Shown here in pieces: positions 36,136-44,592 of a stretch of DNA of 64,000 nt. Made by a program: the position numbers and the translations under genes. The stretch is taken from positions 3,196,053 through 3,260,052 of the forward strand of contig NC_020504.1 in NCBI RefSeq assembly GCF_000349325.1, in the 5' to 3' direction. The DNA is from Streptomyces davaonensis JCM 4913. GTDB taxonomy: Bacteria; Actinomycetota; Actinomycetes; Streptomycetales; Streptomycetaceae. The stretch's first letter is position 1. Each line of letters opens with the position of its first letter. Below the pieces are notes generated by a model. That model was given only the letters and a program-made list of their open reading frames with translations, ran no database searches and was not told the origin of the DNA.

Positions 36136-36774
36136 CTACCTCTTGCGGGCGGTGGTCTTCTTGGCGGTGGTCTTGCGAGCCGTCGACTTCTTGGCCGGGG
36201 CCTTCTTGGCGGTCGCCTTCTTCGCCGGCGCCTTCTTGGCGGTGGCCTTCTTGGCCGTGGTGGCCTTCTTCGCGGCGGTCTTCTTCGCGGCCGCGGTGGT
36301 CTTCTTCGCGGTCGTCTTCTTCGCCGTGGTCTTCTTCGCGGCCGCCGTGGTCTTCTTGGCCACGGCCTTCTTCGCGGTGGTGGCCTTCTTCGCGGCGGTC
36401 TTCTTGGCCGCGGCCTTCTTGACCGTCGCGGCAGCCCCGCCGGTCAGGCTCCCCTTGGGTGCCTTCTTCACGGCGACCTCGCCGCCCCGCGGGAGCTTCT
36501 TCGAGCCGCTCACCAGGTCCTTGAAGCCCTGGCCCGCGCGGAAGCGCGGAACGGAGGTCTTCTTGACCCGAACCCGCTCGCCCGTCTGGGGGTTGCGGGC
36601 GTAACGGGCGGGGCGGTCGACCTTCTCGAACGAACCGAAGCCGGTGACGGAGACCCGCTCACCCGAGACGACCGCGCGGACGATCGCGTCCAGTACGTGG
36701 TCGACAGCATCGGCGGCCTGCTGACGGCCGCCCATCTTGTCGGCAATCGCTTCTACGAGCTGCGCCTTGTTCAC
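36136..36774 (-). CDS. hupS: HU-family nucleoid protein HupS with histone-like tail
   Basis: 212 residues. Residues 1-92 are a standard HU fold ([41 protein letters not shown]). The rest is a basic tail of repeated Lys-Lys/Ala/Thr units like eukaryotic histone H1. This two-part form is HupS, the sporulation-associated nucleoid protein of Streptomyces. The GTG start has an AAGGGGAAG site. The promoter region (36775-36911) is unusually AT-rich for this genome, with GGTATATATC on the minus strand. Confidence 0.95.
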   Translation of the reverse strand: MNKAQLVEAIADKMGGRQQAADAVDHVLDAIVRAVVSGERVSVTGFGSFEKVDRPARYARNPQTGERVRVKKTSVPRFRAGQGFKDLVSGSKKLPRGGEVAVKKAPKGSLTGGAAATVKKAAAKKTAAKKATTAKKAVAKKTTAAAKKTTAKKTTAKKTTAAAKKTAAKKATTAKKATAKKAPAKKATAKKAPAKKSTARKTTAKKTTARKR

Positions 36775-36911
36775 GTCTTCCCCTTCGGAGACATCGCCAG
36801 AACGAAAGTGTTCAAGCTTTTTCGCACGTTAGGCAGATATATACCGCAAATCAAACACGAAACGGGCTTATCACCCTTGTGCCGCAACGGACTCGACGCT
36901 CTCTGGAGCTC

Positions 36912-37145
36912 TCAGCGTTCCTCGTCATCGGGGAGTCGACCCGCGTCGAGGTCTGCCTTGAACGCCTCCAGACGCCTTGCCGCATCGGCGAGATCGTGCT
37001 TGGCCGCGGCCGTAATGACCAGCAGCTTCCGGGTCAGCGCCATCCGTACGCCCTCCGGGACTTGCAGTGCACGCACTCTTGTGTGCGCTTCCTTGAGTTG
37101 GTCCGCGACCGCCGCGTAGAGCTGGAGTTGGCCGTCGTGTTCCAT
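36912..37145 (-). CDS. Small conserved helical protein of unknown function
   Basis: 77 residues, mostly alpha-helical: LQLYAAVADQLKEAHTRVRALQVPEGVRMALTRK and LADAARRLEAFKADLDAGR, ending in acidic DDEER. It resembles short hypothetical proteins found beside hupS in other streptomycetes. The ATG at 37145 lacks a clear ribosome site, but upstream sequence in frame looks non-coding. No function can be assigned. Confidence 0.6.
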   Translation of the reverse strand: MEHDGQLQLYAAVADQLKEAHTRVRALQVPEGVRMALTRKLLVITAAAKHDLADAARRLEAFKADLDAGRLPDDEER

Positions 37146-37331
37146 GCACAGATTGTGCCATCTGGGGCGAGTTGTCGCCTGCTCAGGGTGCAACTGCCGC
37201 CTCAAACGGCCGTCGAAGCACGCGCGGCGGTCTTGGCTTGAAGGCTCGCCTACCCCAACAACACCCCTCCTAACGTGGGAAGTTGTGCGCGGCCACCGAC
37301 GTGCGCGGAGCCGTTCGGGTGGAGACACAGC

Positions 37332-37362
37332 TGTACCCCCGATCGGGCTGATCGGGGGTACA
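37332..37362. terminator. leuCD terminator
   Basis: Perfect 13-bp stem TGTACCCCCGATC / GATCGGGGGTACA with a GGGCT loop. It lies 60 bp downstream of the leuD stop on the minus strand. Confidence 0.8.
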
Positions 37363-37422
37363 ACGGGGGTGTTCCGGTGGCCGAATCTCGACCTGTTCAG
37401 TTGCTCCGGAGGCCGTCCGGTG

Positions 37423-38016
37423 TCACGCCTGGAGCGTCTGCGGCTTGTACGAGGGCCGCTTGGCCTCGTACGCGGCGATGTCGGCCTCGTTCTGGAGGGT
37501 GATGGAGATGTCGTCCAGCCCGTTCAGCAGCCGCCAGCGGGAGTTCTCGTCCAGCTCGAAGGAGGCGGTGACGCCCTCGGCGCGCACCTCGCGGTTCTCC
37601 AGGTCGACGGTGATCTCGGCCTCGGGGTCCTCCTCGACGAGGTCCCACAGCGCGTCCACGATCTTCTGCTCCAGAACCACCGTGAGCAGGCCGTTCTTGA
37701 GCGAGTTGCCGCGGAAGATATCGGCGAACCGGGAGGAGATGACGGCCTTGAAGCCGTAGTTCTGGAGCGCCCAGACGGCGTGCTCACGGGAGGATCCGGT
37801 ACCGAAGTCGGGACCGGCGACCAGCACCGTGGCGCCCTGCCGCTCGGGCTGGTTGAGGATGAACGACCCGTCCTTGCGCCAGGCCTCGAACAGCCCGTCC
37901 TCGAAACCGTCCCGGGTCACCTTCTTGAGCCAGTGAGCAGGGATGATCTGGTCGGTGTCGACGTTGGAACGGCGCAGCGGGACGCCCCGGCCGGTGTGCG
38001 TGGTGAATGCTTCCAT
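37423..38016 (-). CDS. leuD: 3-isopropylmalate dehydratase small subunit
   Basis: A 197-residue swivelling domain of isopropylmalate isomerase (leucine synthesis). Seen: [42 protein letters not shown] and [20 protein letters not shown]. It starts six bases after leuC. Confidence 0.97.
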   Translation of the reverse strand: MEAFTTHTGRGVPLRRSNVDTDQIIPAHWLKKVTRDGFEDGLFEAWRKDGSFILNQPERQGATVLVAGPDFGTGSSREHAVWALQNYGFKAVISSRFADIFRGNSLKNGLLTVVLEQKIVDALWDLVEEDPEAEITVDLENREVRAEGVTASFELDENSRWRLLNGLDDISITLQNEADIAAYEAKRPSYKPQTLQA

Positions 38017-38022
38017 GACTTC

Positions 38023-39453
38023 TCAGACTCCAGCGGGCGTACGGGTCTCGGCGTCGGACAGATCGGCCGGGGAGGCCAGGTGGCCCAGCACGGCGGTGGC
38101 GGCCGCGACCTGCGGCGACACCAGATGCGTACGGCCGCCCTTGCCCTGCCTGCCCTCGAAGTTGCGGTTGGAGGTGGACGCGGAGCGCTCACCGGGGGCC
38201 AGCTGGTCGGGGTTCATGCCGAGGCACATCGAGCAGCCCGCGTGCCGCCATTCGGCGCCGGCCTCCTTGAAGACCACGTCCAGGCCCTCGGAGACGGCCT
38301 GGAGACCCACCCGCGCGGAGCCGGGGACGACCAGCATCCGTACGCCGTCGGCGACTTTGCGGCCCTTGACGAGTTCGGCGGCGGCGCGCAGGTCCTCGAT
38401 GCGGCCGTTGGTGCAGGAGCCTACGAAGACGGTGTCCACCTTGATGGAGCTGAGCGGCTGACCGGCCTCCAACCCCATGTATTCCAGGGCCTTTTCGGCG
38501 GCCAGGCGCTCCGAAGCGTCTTCGTACGAAGCAGGGTCGGGGACGGACGCCGAAAGCGGCGCGCCCTGACCGGGGTTGGTACCCCAGGTGACGAACGGCG
38601 ACAGTTCGGCGGCCTCGATGACGACCTCGGCGTCGAACTCGGCGTCCTCGTCCGTCTTCAGGGTCTTCCAGTACGCGACGGCCGCGTCCCAGTCCTCGCC
38701 CTTGGGGGCGTGCGGACGGCCCTCCAGGTAGTCGAAGGTGGTCTGGTCGGGGGCGATCATGCCCGCGCGGGCACCGGCCTCGATGGACATGTTGCAGATG
38801 GTCATCCGGGCCTCCATCGAGAGCTTCTCGATGGCGGAGCCGCGGTACTCCAGGACGTAGCCCTGGCCGCCACCCGTGCCGATCCTGGCGATGATCGCCA
38901 GGATCAGGTCCTTGGCGGTGACGCCGTCGGGCAGTTCGCCGTCGACCGTGATGGCCATGGTCTTCGGGCGGACCAGCGGCAGCGTCTGGGTGGCCAGCAC
39001 ATGCTCGACCTGAGAGGTGCCGATGCCGAACGCGAGGCCGCCGAAGGCGCCGTGCGTGGAGGTGTGGGAGTCGCCGCAGACCACGGTCATACCGGGCTGG
39101 GTCAGACCCAGCTGCGGGCCGACGACGTGCACGACGCCCTGCTCGACGTCGCCCAGCGGGTGCAGCCGCACGCCGAACTCGGCGGCGTTCTTGCGCAGCG
39201 TCTCCAGCTGGACCCGGGAGACCGGGTCGGCGATGGGCTTGTCGATGTCGAGGGTCGGGGTGTTGTGATCCTCGGTGGCGATGGTCAGGTCGAGCCGGCG
39301 GACCTGGCGGCCGCTCTTGCGCAGACCGTCGAAGGCCTGCGGGCTGGTCACCTCGTGCAGCAGGTGCAGATCGATGAAGAGGAGATCGGGCTCGCCCTCG
39401 GCGCGCCGGACGACGTGGTCGTCCCAGACCTTCTCCGCGAGTGTCCTACCCAT
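38023..39453 (-). CDS. leuC: 3-isopropylmalate dehydratase large subunit
   Basis: A 476-residue aconitase-family subunit carrying the [4Fe-4S] cluster. The first cluster Cys is in [12 protein letters not shown] and the other two in [22 protein letters not shown] is also typical. The ATG at 39453 has a GGAGGG site. It is divergent from ndgR, the known regulator of this operon, with an operator-like repeat between them. Confidence 0.97.
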   Translation of the reverse strand: MGRTLAEKVWDDHVVRRAEGEPDLLFIDLHLLHEVTSPQAFDGLRKSGRQVRRLDLTIATEDHNTPTLDIDKPIADPVSRVQLETLRKNAAEFGVRLHPLGDVEQGVVHVVGPQLGLTQPGMTVVCGDSHTSTHGAFGGLAFGIGTSQVEHVLATQTLPLVRPKTMAITVDGELPDGVTAKDLILAIIARIGTGGGQGYVLEYRGSAIEKLSMEARMTICNMSIEAGARAGMIAPDQTTFDYLEGRPHAPKGEDWDAAVAYWKTLKTDEDAEFDAEVVIEAAELSPFVTWGTNPGQGAPLSASVPDPASYEDASERLAAEKALEYMGLEAGQPLSSIKVDTVFVGSCTNGRIEDLRAAAELVKGRKVADGVRMLVVPGSARVGLQAVSEGLDVVFKEAGAEWRHAGCSMCLGMNPDQLAPGERSASTSNRNFEGRQGKGGRTHLVSPQVAAATAVLGHLASPADLSDAETRTPAGV

Positions 39454-39589
39454 CGCTTTCCCTCCGGCCGGCAAAGGTGTGCCCGGCCCAACTAGAGATC
39501 TTCCGGAAGCGGCGCCCGCACCCCTGGATCACCGGGCAGCCGCCGCCAGGCCCGTTGGTCTGCGGGCCGCTGTGTCTCCAAGGGTTGCG

Positions 39590-39631
39590 CGTCTCACGAA
39601 AAAAGGAACTTGCGTTTCACAGAGTGAGACG
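39590..39631. promoter_or_regulatory. Candidate NdgR operator between leuC and ndgR
   Basis: Three copies of a half site: GTCTCAC (39591-39597), GTTTCAC (39614-39620) and the reverse GTGAGAC (39624-39630). The last two form a close inverted pair. The cluster lies just before the ndgR ATG, in the region from which divergent leuCD transcription must also start. NdgR is known to bind upstream of leuC in S. coelicolor; the exact site here is inferred. Confidence 0.6.
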
Positions 39632-39644
39632 TGAGTATCGTTTC

Positions 39645-40361
39645 ATGGACAACAGTAGCGGCGTCGGCGTTCTGGACAAGGCAGCCCTTGTCCTGAGCGC
39701 CCTGGAGTCCGGGCCTGCCACCCTCGCGGGGCTTGTGGCGGCCACCGGACTCGCACGACCCACGGCCCATCGTCTGGCCGTGGCATTGGAACACCACCGT
39801 ATGGTGGCGCGCGACATGCAGGGCCGTTTCATTCTCGGCCCTCGGCTGGCGGAGCTGGCCGCGGCGGCCGGCGAGGACCGTCTCCTCGCCACGGCGGGCC
39901 CGGTCCTCACCCACCTCCGCGATGTCACGGGCGAGAGCGCCCAGCTCTATCGCCGCCAGGGCGACATGCGCATCTGCGTCGCCGCGGCGGAGCGCCTGTC
40001 CGGCCTCAGGGACACGGTCCCGGTCGGCTCGACGCTCACGATGAAGGCGGGCTCCTCCGCCCAGATCCTCATGGCCTGGGAGGAGCCCGAGCGCCTGCAC
40101 CGCGGCCTCCAGGGCGCCCGCTTCACGGCGACGGCCCTGTCGGGCGTACGGCGCCGCGGCTGGGCCCAGTCGATCGGTGAGCGCGAGCCGGGCGTGGCCT
40201 CGGTCTCCGCGCCCGTGCGCGGCCCCTCCAACCGCGTGGTGGCCGCCGTGTCGGTCTCCGGCCCCATCGAGCGCCTGACCCGCCACCCGGGCCGGATGCA
40301 CGCGCAGGCGGTCATCGACGCCGCCGGCCGCCTCTCCGAGGCCCTGCGCCGCACCGGCTGA
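39645..40361 (+). CDS. ndgR: IclR-family regulator NdgR
   Basis: A 238-residue IclR regulator with an N-terminal winged helix (ESGPATLAGLVAATGLARPTAHRLAVALEHH) and a C-terminal ligand domain (GESAQLYRRQGDMRICVAAAE). NdgR controls leucine/branched-chain amino acid genes and affects growth and antibiotic output. Divergent placement against leuCD is the conserved Streptomyces arrangement. The ATG at 39645 matches the family N-terminus MDNSSGVGVLDKA. Confidence 0.93.
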   Translation: MDNSSGVGVLDKAALVLSALESGPATLAGLVAATGLARPTAHRLAVALEHHRMVARDMQGRFILGPRLAELAAAAGEDRLLATAGPVLTHLRDVTGESAQLYRRQGDMRICVAAAERLSGLRDTVPVGSTLTMKAGSSAQILMAWEEPERLHRGLQGARFTATALSGVRRRGWAQSIGEREPGVASVSAPVRGPSNRVVAAVSVSGPIERLTRHPGRMHAQAVIDAAGRLSEALRRTG

Positions 40362-40375
40362 CCTCCGGACGACGC

Positions 40376-40415
40376 CGAGGGGGACCTGCCTCAACGCCGC
40401 GGCAGGCCCCCCTCG
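40376..40415. terminator. Bidirectional terminator, ndgR / DUF4188 gene
   Basis: CGAGGGGGACCTGCC pairs with GGCAGGCCCCCCTCG (one mismatch) over a 10-nt loop, between convergent gene ends at 40361 and 40430. Confidence 0.7.
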
Positions 40416-40429
40416 ACTCCCCCCTTGGG

Positions 40430-40948
40430 TCAGGCAGTCTCCTTGTGCGCCTCGGCCGTCCGGTGCGCGAACCGGTCCTTCGCGGTGCGCCCGCGCCGCT
40501 CCAGGGGCACCTGCCCGTGCGCCGCGGCGAGCCCGAAGGCCGGCATGTCCGCGTAGATGGACTCGTACGAGCCCTCGGGCACCACATAGGCCTCGTGCCA
40601 GAGCCCCACGTGCCCGCGCGGCTTGCCCTCGCGTTCCTTGCGGTTGATGATCGCCCACGCCTTGTGGTGCAGCATCCGCGGCGAGTGCGCGTAGGCGTAG
40701 AGCTTCTCCTTGGACTCCCAGTACTGCACCACGTAGTACGTCCGCGGTGACGCGGTGAGCAGGACGTGGCTGAGCAGTCCCTGGCTGCGGTCCTTGCTCA
40801 GCTCGCGCAGCATCCGCGGCATCGCCGCGAGCACCGGCAGCCAGTGGTGCACCGCCCAGAAGCGGTTGATGCGCATCCCGATGAGCAGGACCACGACATC
40901 GCCCTTGGCATCCGCGGTCGTACGCTCCAGCACCGGCTTCGTCACCAT
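40430..40948 (-). CDS. DUF4188 (monooxygenase-like) protein
   Basis: A 172-residue protein of the DUF4188 family, a dimeric alpha/beta-barrel type. Seen: VVVLLIGMRINRFWAVHHWLPVLAAM, YYVVQYWESKEKLYAYAHSPRMLHHKAW and GLWHEAYVVPEGSYESIYADMP. No enzyme activity is established. It is divergent from a MerR regulator with a shared palindrome, so it is probably that regulator's target. Confidence 0.85.
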   Translation of the reverse strand: MVTKPVLERTTADAKGDVVVLLIGMRINRFWAVHHWLPVLAAMPRMLRELSKDRSQGLLSHVLLTASPRTYYVVQYWESKEKLYAYAHSPRMLHHKAWAIINRKEREGKPRGHVGLWHEAYVVPEGSYESIYADMPAFGLAAAHGQVPLERRGRTAKDRFAHRTAEAHKETA

Positions 40949-40967
40949 GCGACCCCTCCCCCATATT

Positions 40968-40984
40968 GGATAGCTGAACTATCC
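40968..40984. promoter_or_regulatory. MerR-type operator shared by divergent genes
   Basis: Perfect inverted repeat GGATAG-CTGAA-CTATCC, with another TTGGATAG half site at 40998-41005. It lies between the divergent DUF4188 and MerR genes and is the natural target of the MerR protein. Confidence 0.65.
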
Positions 40985-41034
40985 TTTTGGTCGGTGCTTG
41001 GATAGTGGCACTGCCCAAGGAAAGGCGTCAAGGG

Positions 41035-41679
41035 ATGCGGCTGGCCGAACTCAGCGAGCGCAGCGGTGTGTCCACCGCGACGATCAAGTACTACCTGCGT
41101 GAGGGCCTGTTGGCGCCGGGTCACCAGATCAACGCGACGACGGCCGAGTACGACGAGGAGCATCTGCGCCGGCTGCGGCTGGTACGCGCGATGATCCAGG
41201 TCGGCCGGGTGCCGGTGGCGACGGTCCGGGAGGTGCTGGGCCATGTCGACGACGACTCCCTGCCCCGCACCATGCGCCTGGGCGCCTCGGTGTGGGCACT
41301 GCCACAGGTGCCGGAGCCGGACGCGGACGACGAGTTCGTGCAGGGCGCGCGGATCGCGATGGAGGAGCTGCTCGCCAAGCTGGGCTGGTCCCACGCGCAG
41401 TCCCTGACGACGCTCTCGCCCTCCTTCCGCTCCCTCGTGGTGGCGGCGGCCGCGCTACGGCGGATCGGTTACGAGTGGAGCATCGAAACCCTCGTGCCCT
41501 ACGCCCGGCTGATGCACCAAGTGGCCGAGCTGGACATGGAGTTCATGGAGTCGCATGTGACGGAGGCCGAGAAGGCGGAGGTCGCGGTGCTGGGCGTGGT
41601 GCTGGTCGAGCCGATGCTCAGGGCGCTGCACCGGCTGGCCCAGGAGGAGGAGTCCTCGCGGCGGTACGGCTTGGAGTAG
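41035..41679 (+). CDS. MerR-family transcriptional regulator
   Basis: A 214-residue regulator. The N-terminal MerR helix-turn-helix MRLAELSERSGVSTATIKYYLREGLL is followed by a wing and a linking helix (VPVATVREVLGHVDDD). The C-terminal 110 residues are helical without metal-binding cysteines, so an organic ligand is more likely than a metal. The ATG at 41035 fits the family N-terminus; a GTG at 41005 is an in-frame alternative but falls inside the operator repeat. Confidence 0.88.
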   Translation: MRLAELSERSGVSTATIKYYLREGLLAPGHQINATTAEYDEEHLRRLRLVRAMIQVGRVPVATVREVLGHVDDDSLPRTMRLGASVWALPQVPEPDADDEFVQGARIAMEELLAKLGWSHAQSLTTLSPSFRSLVVAAAALRRIGYEWSIETLVPYARLMHQVAELDMEFMESHVTEAEKAEVAVLGVVLVEPMLRALHRLAQEEESSRRYGLE

Positions 41680-41687
41680 GCAACGCG

Positions 41688-41719
41688 AAAGGCCCTCCAC
41701 CGCGAGGTGAAGGGCCTTT
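41688..41719. terminator. Terminator of the tRNA array and of the MerR gene
   Basis: AAAGGCCCT / AGGGCCTTT with an inner CACC-GCGA-GGTG hairpin. It lies nine bases past the MerR stop on one side and eight bases past the last tRNA on the other. Confidence 0.8.
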
Positions 41720-41727
41720 GCCGGATG

Positions 41728-41800
41728 TACCCCCGACCGGATTCGAACCGGCGCTACCGCCTTGAGAGGGCGGCGTGCTAGGCCGCTACACAACGGGGGC
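41728..41800 (-). tRNA. tRNA-Glu (anticodon CTC), copy 1
   Basis: 73 nt, with acceptor GCCCCCG / CGGGGGT (one G-U), anticodon stem CCGCC / GGCGG around loop CTCTCAA and T-arm GCCGG-TTCGAAT-CCGGT. CCA is not encoded. It is the last member of the minus-strand array. Confidence 0.96.
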
Positions 41801-41829
41801 GTTGGACACTGCGTTTCCGCAGGTCCGAG

Positions 41830-41901
41830 CTGGTCTACCTGGACTCGAACCAAGACTAACTGAACCAGAATCAGTCGTGCTGCCAATTACACCATAGACC
41901 A
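41830..41901 (-). tRNA. tRNA-Gln (anticodon CTG), copy 1
   Basis: 72 nt, with acceptor TGGTCTA / TAGACCA, anticodon stem ACTGA / TCAGT with loop TTCTGGT, and discriminator G. CCA is not encoded. Confidence 0.96.
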
Positions 41902-41904
41902 ATG

Positions 41905-41916
41905 TGGTTTAGACCA
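41905..41916. promoter_or_regulatory. DasR-like palindrome inside the tRNA array
   Basis: TGGTTTAGACCA differs at one base from the core of the DasR-responsive element (TGGTCTAGACCA). It lies in the spacer directly before tRNA-Gln copy 1. It also echoes that tRNA's acceptor stem, so an RNA-level role is an alternative. Confidence 0.45.
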
Positions 41917-41921
41917 GACAG

Positions 41922-41994
41922 TACCCCCGACCGGATTCGAACCGGCGCTACCGCCTTGAGAGGGCGGCGTGCTAGGCCGCTACACAACGGGGGC
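41922..41994 (-). tRNA. tRNA-Glu (anticodon CTC), copy 2
   Basis: Sequence identical to copy 1 over all 73 nt as far as I can compare by eye. No CCA is encoded. Confidence 0.96.
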
Positions 41995-42023
41995 CCTAGC
42001 GATCATCTCGAAGGAGATCACCG

Positions 42024-42096
42024 TACCCCCGACCGGATTCGAACCGGCGCTACTGCCTTGAGAGGGCAGCGTGCTAGGCCGCTACACAACGGGGGC
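42024..42096 (-). tRNA. tRNA-Glu (anticodon CTC), copy 3
   Basis: Same as copies 1 and 2 except in the anticodon stem, which is CTGCC / GGCAG instead of CCGCC / GGCGG. This is a compensated base-pair change that keeps the fold. Confidence 0.96.
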
Positions 42097-42117
42097 GTTG
42101 CAGATAAGCTCTGCGAG

Positions 42118-42189
42118 CTGGCCTACCTGGACTCGAACCAAGACTAACTGAACCAGAATCAGTCGTGCTGCCAATTACACCATAGGCCA
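42118..42189 (-). tRNA. tRNA-Gln (anticodon CTG), copy 2
   Basis: 72 nt. The acceptor is TGGCCTA / TAGGCCA, where copy 1 has TGGTCTA / TAGACCA, again a compensated pair. It is the first gene of the array on the minus strand. Confidence 0.96.
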
Positions 42190-42280
42190 CTGGAACGCAA
42201 GCCCCAGAGGGGATTTTGTTCTAGCTTGCGCCTCCGTTCACCGGCCTTTCGGCCCGCTCCTCGGCGGCGCAGAAAGAACA

Positions 42281-43012
42281 TTACCCGAAGGTGGACGGGG
42301 CTCCAAAACGGGTATCCGAGCCGAGGATCGCGGGGAGTTCGGCGAGGGTGCCGATCCGGTGCGGGCCGACAGGTGCGTCGGCGCCGGCGGACGCGGTGCC
42401 GCGATCGATCCAGACGGACAGCAGTCCGGCGTCGGCGGCGCCCCGCCCGTCGATCTCCGGATGGTCCCCGACGTACGCCACCTGGTGCGGGGGCAGACCC
42501 AGCGCCTCGCAGGCCGCGAGGAAGGCGGCGGCCTCGGGCTTGGAGACACCGAGTTCCGCGGCGCACAGGATCGCCTCGAACCGGTCGTGCACACCGAGAA
42601 CCCGCAGCTTGCGGTCCTGGACGTGCAGGCTGGAGTTGGACAGCACGGCATGCCGATGACTGCCGGCGAGAGAGTCCAGCACCGGCAGGACGTCCGGGAA
42701 GAGCGCCCAGGCTGCCTCGTAGTGCGCCAAGTACCGCTGGAACCAGTCATCGGCCTCGGCGTCGCTCAGCTCCGCGTCCAGGAACACCCGCACCCGGTCG
42801 CGCCGCTGCCCCTCGAAGCTCGCCTCGCCCGCCGAGAACCGCGCCCACTGCCGGTCGGTGATCTCCCGCCACCGGTCGAGAGCCTGCTCCGCGGTGCCGT
42901 ACCGGCCCATCAGTCCCTCGGCCACCAGATGCGCCCGCATGCCCTCGCGGTCCGCGGTCGTGTAATCGAAGAGGGTGTCGTCAACGTCCCAGACCACGGC
43001 GCGAATGCTCAT
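42281..43012 (-). CDS. HAD-superfamily hydrolase (phosphatase)
   Basis: A 243-residue haloacid dehalogenase-type enzyme. Motif I is AVVWDVDDTLFDYT, motif II VLSNSS, motif III Lys in LGVSKPEAAAF and motif IV YVGDHPEIDGRGAADAGLL. The helical cap is of the C1 kind seen in phosphoglycolate- or nucleotidase-like members. Substrate is unknown. It follows gltX by 96 bp on the same strand, after a strong hairpin. Confidence 0.9.
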   Translation of the reverse strand: MSIRAVVWDVDDTLFDYTTADREGMRAHLVAEGLMGRYGTAEQALDRWREITDRQWARFSAGEASFEGQRRDRVRVFLDAELSDAEADDWFQRYLAHYEAAWALFPDVLPVLDSLAGSHRHAVLSNSSLHVQDRKLRVLGVHDRFEAILCAAELGVSKPEAAAFLAACEALGLPPHQVAYVGDHPEIDGRGAADAGLLSVWIDRGTASAGADAPVGPHRIGTLAELPAILGSDTRFGAPSTFG

Positions 43013-43059
43013 GGGTCCGACCGTAACTCCGGGGCGGTACGCGCGTCCCGGCAATGCCG

Positions 43060-43093
43060 GAGGGGCGGCCCCGTTCTCCGGGTGCCGCCCCTC
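43060..43093 (-). terminator. gltX terminator hairpin
   Basis: Perfect 10-bp stem GAGGGGCGGC / GCCGCCCCTC with a 14-nt loop, 15 bp past the gltX stop. Confidence 0.7.
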
Positions 43094-43107
43094 ACCTGTG
43101 GCTCGGG

Positions 43108-44592
43108 TCACGCAGCGAGCTTCGCCAGTGCCGCGTCGATGCGGGTCAGCGTCGTCTCCTTGCCCAGGACTTCCAGTGACTCGAAGAGGGGGAGGCCGAC
43201 CGTGCGGCCGGTGACGGCCACGCGGACCGGGGCCTGGGCCTTGCCGAGCTTGAGGCCGTGGGCCTCGCCGGCGGTCAGGACGGCCTCCTTGAGGGACTCC
43301 GGGGAGGCCCAGTCCGCCGACTCCAGGTTCTCGCGGGCCGTACGGAGCATGGCGTCGGAGCCCTCCTTCATCGCCTTCGTCCAGGACGGCTCGTCGAAGA
43401 CCGGCTCCGCCAGGAACAGGAAGTCGACGTTGTCCGTGATCTCCGAGAGGACCTTCAGACGGGTCTGGGCGTGCGGGGCGATCGCCTGCCACTTCGACTC
43501 GTCGAAGTCCTCCGGGGCCCAGGGGGCGTGCGGGGCCTTCAGCCAGGGGGCGCAGCGCTCGGTGAAGTCCTTCACATCGAGCATGCGGATGTGGTCGCCG
43601 TTGATCGACTCGCACTTCTTCAGGTCGAAGCGGGCCGGGTTGGGGTTCACGTCGGCGATGTCGAAGGCCGCGACCATCTCGTCCATCGTGAAGATGTCCT
43701 GGTCGGCCGAGAGCGACCAGCCCAGCAGGGAGAGGTAGTTGAGCAGGCCCTCGGGGAGGAAGCCGCGCTCGCGGTAGAGGTTCAGCGAGGACTGCGGGTC
43801 ACGCTTCGAGAGCTTCTTGTTGCCCTCGCCCATGACGTACGGCAGGTGACCGAAGGAGGGAATCTGCTTCGCGATGCCGAGCTCCATCAGCGCCTTGTAC
43901 AAGGCGATCTGACGGGGCGTCGAGGAGAGCAGGTCCTCGCCGCGCAGGACGTGCGTGATCTCCATCAGGGCGTCGTCGACCGGATTGACGAGCGTGTAGA
44001 GCGGGGCGCCGTTCGCGCGGACGATGCCGTAGTCCGGGACGTTCTCCGCGGTGAAGGTCAGTTCGCCGCGGACCAGGTCGGTGAAGGTGATCGTCTCGTC
44101 GGGCATCCGGAAGCGGACGATCGGCTCGCGGCCCTGGGCCTGGTACTCGGCGACCTGCGCCGCGGAGAGGTCGCGGCAGTGGCCGTCGTAGCCGGAGGGC
44201 TTGCCGGCCGCGCGGGCGGCCTCGCGGCGGGTGTCCAGCTCCTCCTGGGAGCAGTAGCAGCGGTAGGCGTAGCCGCCGTCCAGCAGCTTCTGCGCGACGT
44301 CCTTGTACAGGTCCATGCGCTGCGACTGGCGGTAGGGCGCGTGCGGGCCGCCGATCTCGGGGCCCTCGTCCCAGTCGAAGCCCAGCCAGCGCATCGAGTC
44401 CAGCAGCTGGTTGTACGACTCCTCCGAGTCGCGGGCCGCGTCGGTGTCCTCGATGCGGAAGACCAGAGTGCCGCCGTGGTGCTTGGCGAACGCCCAGTTG
44501 AACAGGGCGGTGCGGACCAGGCCCACATGGGGGTTGCCGGTCGGCGACGGGCAGAAACGGACGCGGACGGGGGAGGCGGGTGCGCTAGCCAC
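43108..44592 (-). CDS. gltX: Glutamyl-tRNA synthetase
   Basis: 494 residues. A class I synthetase with FCPSPTGNPHVGLVRTALFNWAFA (HIGH region, here PHVG), RIEDTDAARDSEES, YTLVNPVDDALMEITHVLRGEDLLSSTP and KLSKRD (KMSKS site). Streptomyces uses this enzyme for tRNA-Glu and, by misacylation plus amidotransferase, probably tRNA-Gln. Both substrates are encoded 1 kb away. The GTG at 44592 overlaps the upstream gene by eight bases; a TTG at 44601 is less likely. Confidence 0.96.
   Translation of the reverse strand: MASAPASPVRVRFCPSPTGNPHVGLVRTALFNWAFAKHHGGTLVFRIEDTDAARDSEESYNQLLDSMRWLGFDWDEGPEIGGPHAPYRQSQRMDLYKDVAQKLLDGGYAYRCYCSQEELDTRREAARAAGKPSGYDGHCRDLSAAQVAEYQAQGREPIVRFRMPDETITFTDLVRGELTFTAENVPDYGIVRANGAPLYTLVNPVDDALMEITHVLRGEDLLSSTPRQIALYKALMELGIAKQIPSFGHLPYVMGEGNKKLSKRDPQSSLNLYRERGFLPEGLLNYLSLLGWSLSADQDIFTMDEMVAAFDIADVNPNPARFDLKKCESINGDHIRMLDVKDFTERCAPWLKAPHAPWAPEDFDESKWQAIAPHAQTRLKVLSEITDNVDFLFLAEPVFDEPSWTKAMKEGSDAMLRTARENLESADWASPESLKEAVLTAGEAHGLKLGKAQAPVRVAVTGRTVGLPLFESLEVLGKETTLTRIDAALAKLAA

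Noticed and set aside
36136..36470. Lys/Ala repeat tract of hupS as a DNA satellite
   Set aside because: The repetition is at codon level and encodes the histone-like tail typical of HupS, so it is protein-coding repetition and not a separate repeat element.
41902..42147. Open frame across the tRNA array giving repeated PDRIRTGATALRG peptides
   Set aside because: It is the translation of tRNA genes on the opposite strand, a common false gene in annotations.
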